DNA of 6,336 nt from Burkholderiaceae bacterium (GTDB taxonomy: Bacteria; Pseudomonadota; Gammaproteobacteria; Burkholderiales; Burkholderiaceae_C). The notes beneath the pieces were generated by a model. That model ran no database searches, had not been told where the DNA came from, and was given only the letters and a program-made list of their open reading frames with translations. Within the stretch, counting starts at the first letter, position 1. Each line of letters opens with the position of its first letter. A program made the position numbers and the translations under genes. This document shows positions 5,172 to 6,336 of the stretch, one piece after another. Location of the stretch: NCBI GenBank assembly GCA_029864165.1, contig JAOTTZ010000117.1, forward strand, positions 1 through 6,336, given 5' to 3'.

Positions 5172-5506
5172 GAATGCAGTCTATCCTGGCTAAACCGTTC
5201 ATTACCGAGTGACGCTGAATCGCCGTACTGCCTTTGCGCAGCACGCGTTTGCGCGGCATACTGCGTCGATATGCCGATCTCGTACTGATACTGATAGGCG
5301 GTAGATTTCACTTCGACAAACGCGGCGTTGCGACGACGTTCATCGTTAGGGTCCGTCACCAGAGTGAGCCGTCTTGGCGGTGTAAGCAGCAAACCCGTTG
5401 CAACGTCTAACCGTCTACGAGCATGCGTTCGGCAGGCGAGGGCCGACACCGCATGCCTGACGACCTGCCAGCGCACCGGCGCCGATGGAGACCCGTATGA
5501 AACCAC
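5168..5506 (-). CDS. Doubtful small open frame upstream of the HEPN-like gene
   Basis: This 112-codon frame from GTG at 5504-5506 ends in TGA at 5168-5170, overlapping the GTG start of the HEPN-like gene by four bases (GTGA). I recognise no family. The N-terminal half is rich in arginine and proline and looks like antisense noise. The second half (TLVTDPNDERRRNAAFVEVK around 48-67, then a Y/Q-rich stretch) is more protein-like. The real start could be internal. It overlaps the DUF3179 start and its ribosome binding site, which argues against the full length. If real, the overlap would couple its translation to the HEPN-like protein; otherwise 5172-5496 is noncoding. Confidence 0.2.
   Translation of the reverse strand: MVSYGSPSAPVRWQVVRHAVSALACRTHARRRLDVATGLLLTPPRRLTLVTDPNDERRRNAAFVEVKSTAYQYQYEIGISTQYAAQTRAAQRQYGDSASLGNERFSQDRLHS
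5172..5496. other. Divergent intergenic region between the HEPN-like and DUF3179 genes
   Basis: Apart from the doubtful minus-strand frame and a hairpin at 5421-5456, I see no gene, tRNA or clear promoter in these 325 bases. It probably contains the divergent promoters of both flanking genes. No good -35/-10 pair stands out on either strand. Confidence 0.5.
5421..5456. repeat. Hairpin in the DUF3179 upstream region
   Basis: GCATGCG (5421-5427) pairs with CGCATGC (5450-5456). Inside it, TCGGC (5429-5433) pairs with GCCGA (5442-5446) over an eight-base loop. CGTC (5412-5415) and GACG (5459-5462) can extend the structure outwards. It ends about 40 bases before the DUF3179 ATG and has no T-run on either strand, so it is not a standard terminator. 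It may be a regulatory element or a palindromic repeat. Confidence 0.4.
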
Positions 5507-6336
5507 TTGCCAACCCGCGTTGCAAAGCGCTGTACCAGTCGTTGGTGCACTGCTCGATTCCCCGGTGGCTTCTATGGTTTGCTGTCGGGTGGAGCATGGG
5601 TGCGGCGCACGCGGCCGGGCCTGATCCGGCGAGATTCAATGGCTTCGACGTCGCGGATGCGATCGTTCCGATCCATACCATTCAGCGTGGCGGGCCTCCA
5701 AGGGACGGCATACCCGCCATCGACCATCCGAAATTCGTGCCGGCCGATGTGGCCCAACTCGCCGACAAGGACCGCGTGCTCGGCATGGCGCTCAACGGTA
5801 TCGCGCGCGCCTATCCAGTGCGCATTCTCAACTGGCATGAAGTGGTCAACGACAAGTTCGCTGGCCGCGCCGTGGTCGTCACCTACTGTCCACTGTGTGG
5901 CACCGGCATGGCCTTTGACGCCGAGCTGCGCACCGGCGCTACCAGCTTCGGTGTTTCGGGGTTGCTCTACAACAGCGACGTCTTGCTCTACGACCGTGCC
6001 ACCAAATCGCTGTGGTCGCAATTGCGGCAAACAGCTATCAGTGGCCCGCTCAAGAGGACGCGACTGCGGGCTGAACCGCTGTCCCATACCAGCTGGGCCG
6101 ATTGGCGGCGACGCCACCCCGACACTGAGGTGTTGTCAACGGAGACAGGTTTTGACCGCGACTACAGTCGCGACCCGTATGCGGGGTATGCGAGCGTACC
6201 CAGGCTGATCTTCGACGTGCAGCACCGCGACGATCGCTTTCCACTCAAGGAGTGGGTGCTGGGTATCGAGGTGGACGGTACGTACAAAGCCTACCCCTTC
6301 AGCGTATTGGGCCGCGCTGTCAATGCGCGTGGCGAA
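5497..6336 (+). CDS. DUF3179 domain-containing exported protein (3' end outside window)
   Basis: 280 codons are present and the frame is still open at the window end. The N-terminus has basic residues followed by a hydrophobic stretch and AHAA (about 22-40), consistent with a signal peptide cleaved near residue 40 and export to the periplasm or envelope. DUF3179 hallmarks follow in order: ILNWHEVVND (110-119), TYCPLCGTGMAF (129-140) with C131 and C134, FGVSGLLYNSD (151-161), SLWSQ (171-175), and TGFDRDYSRDPYAGY (217-231). The family's function is unknown; the CPLCG pair suggests metal binding or redox chemistry, but that is inference. The start ATG has a GGAG site six bases upstream (5487-5490), which settles it. 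A competing frame from 5507 is a shadow. Confidence 0.92.
   Translation, partial: MKPLANPRCKALYQSLVHCSIPRWLLWFAVGWSMGAAHAAGPDPARFNGFDVADAIVPIHTIQRGGPPRDGIPAIDHPKFVPADVAQLADKDRVLGMALNGIARAYPVRILNWHEVVNDKFAGRAVVVTYCPLCGTGMAFDAELRTGATSFGVSGLLYNSDVLLYDRATKSLWSQLRQTAISGPLKRTRLRAEPLSHTSWADWRRRHPDTEVLSTETGFDRDYSRDPYAGYASVPRLIFDVQHRDDRFPLKEWVLGIEVDGTYKAYPFSVLGRAVNARGE

Noticed and set aside
3713..5434. GTTCGGCA at 3713-3720 and 5427-5434 as direct repeats flanking an island
   Set aside because: An eight-base match in this length of sequence is expected by chance, and the positions do not fit the gene boundaries.
5507..6208. Plus-strand frame of 233 codons
   Set aside because: It is out of frame with the DUF3179 gene, whose conserved motifs cover the same bases and which has the ribosome binding site.
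1..6336. tRNA, rRNA, CRISPR array or insertion sequence
   Set aside because: No cloverleaf with CCA-type ends, no regularly spaced repeats and no transposase-like frame was seen on either strand.

Overview
The window looks like chromosomal DNA of a betaproteobacterium, most likely of the Comamonadaceae/Burkholderiales type. Three things point there: a YciB protein with the longer first loop that I recall from that group, a BolA-family gene directly downstream of yciB on the same strand, and a GC-rich base composition in the housekeeping genes. This is an inference from remembered family sequences, not from a search.

Left part (1-2992). On the minus strand lie the 5' end of a BolA-family gene (cut by the window edge), yciB (septation/envelope membrane protein), and, after a gap of about 300 bases, a small VanZ-like membrane protein. 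A short divergent leader follows, then a plus-strand HI0933/YhiN-type FAD-dependent oxidoreductase of 405 residues. These are ordinary, vertically inherited-looking genes.

Middle part (2993-5171). Everything here is on the minus strand and looks accessory. A DUF899 thioredoxin-fold protein has lost its C-terminal end: its conserved sequence stops about 40 bases from the flavoprotein stop, and the frame then runs about 90 codons antisense into the flavoprotein gene. Upstream of it is a long imperfect hairpin, then a complete BrnT/BrnA type II toxin-antitoxin module with a good promoter that predicts an almost leaderless brnT mRNA. Next comes a noncoding stretch of nested inverted repeats, then a 262-residue protein of unrecognised family that carries an R-x4-H motif typical of HEPN ribonuclease-type domains. 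This part is visibly more AT-rich than its flanks and probably arrived by horizontal transfer. It holds two candidate RNA-targeting systems side by side: a BrnT ribonuclease toxin and a possible HEPN protein.

Right part (5172-6336). About 325 bases have no convincing gene; one weak minus-strand frame overlaps the HEPN-like start by four bases, and a hairpin sits near the right end. A plus-strand DUF3179 gene with a signal peptide and a good ribosome binding site then runs off the window.

The most useful leads are the truncated DUF899 gene, the HEPN-like gene next to BrnTA, and the two structured intergenic elements that bracket the BrnTA module and recall, without matching, integron cassette recombination sites.
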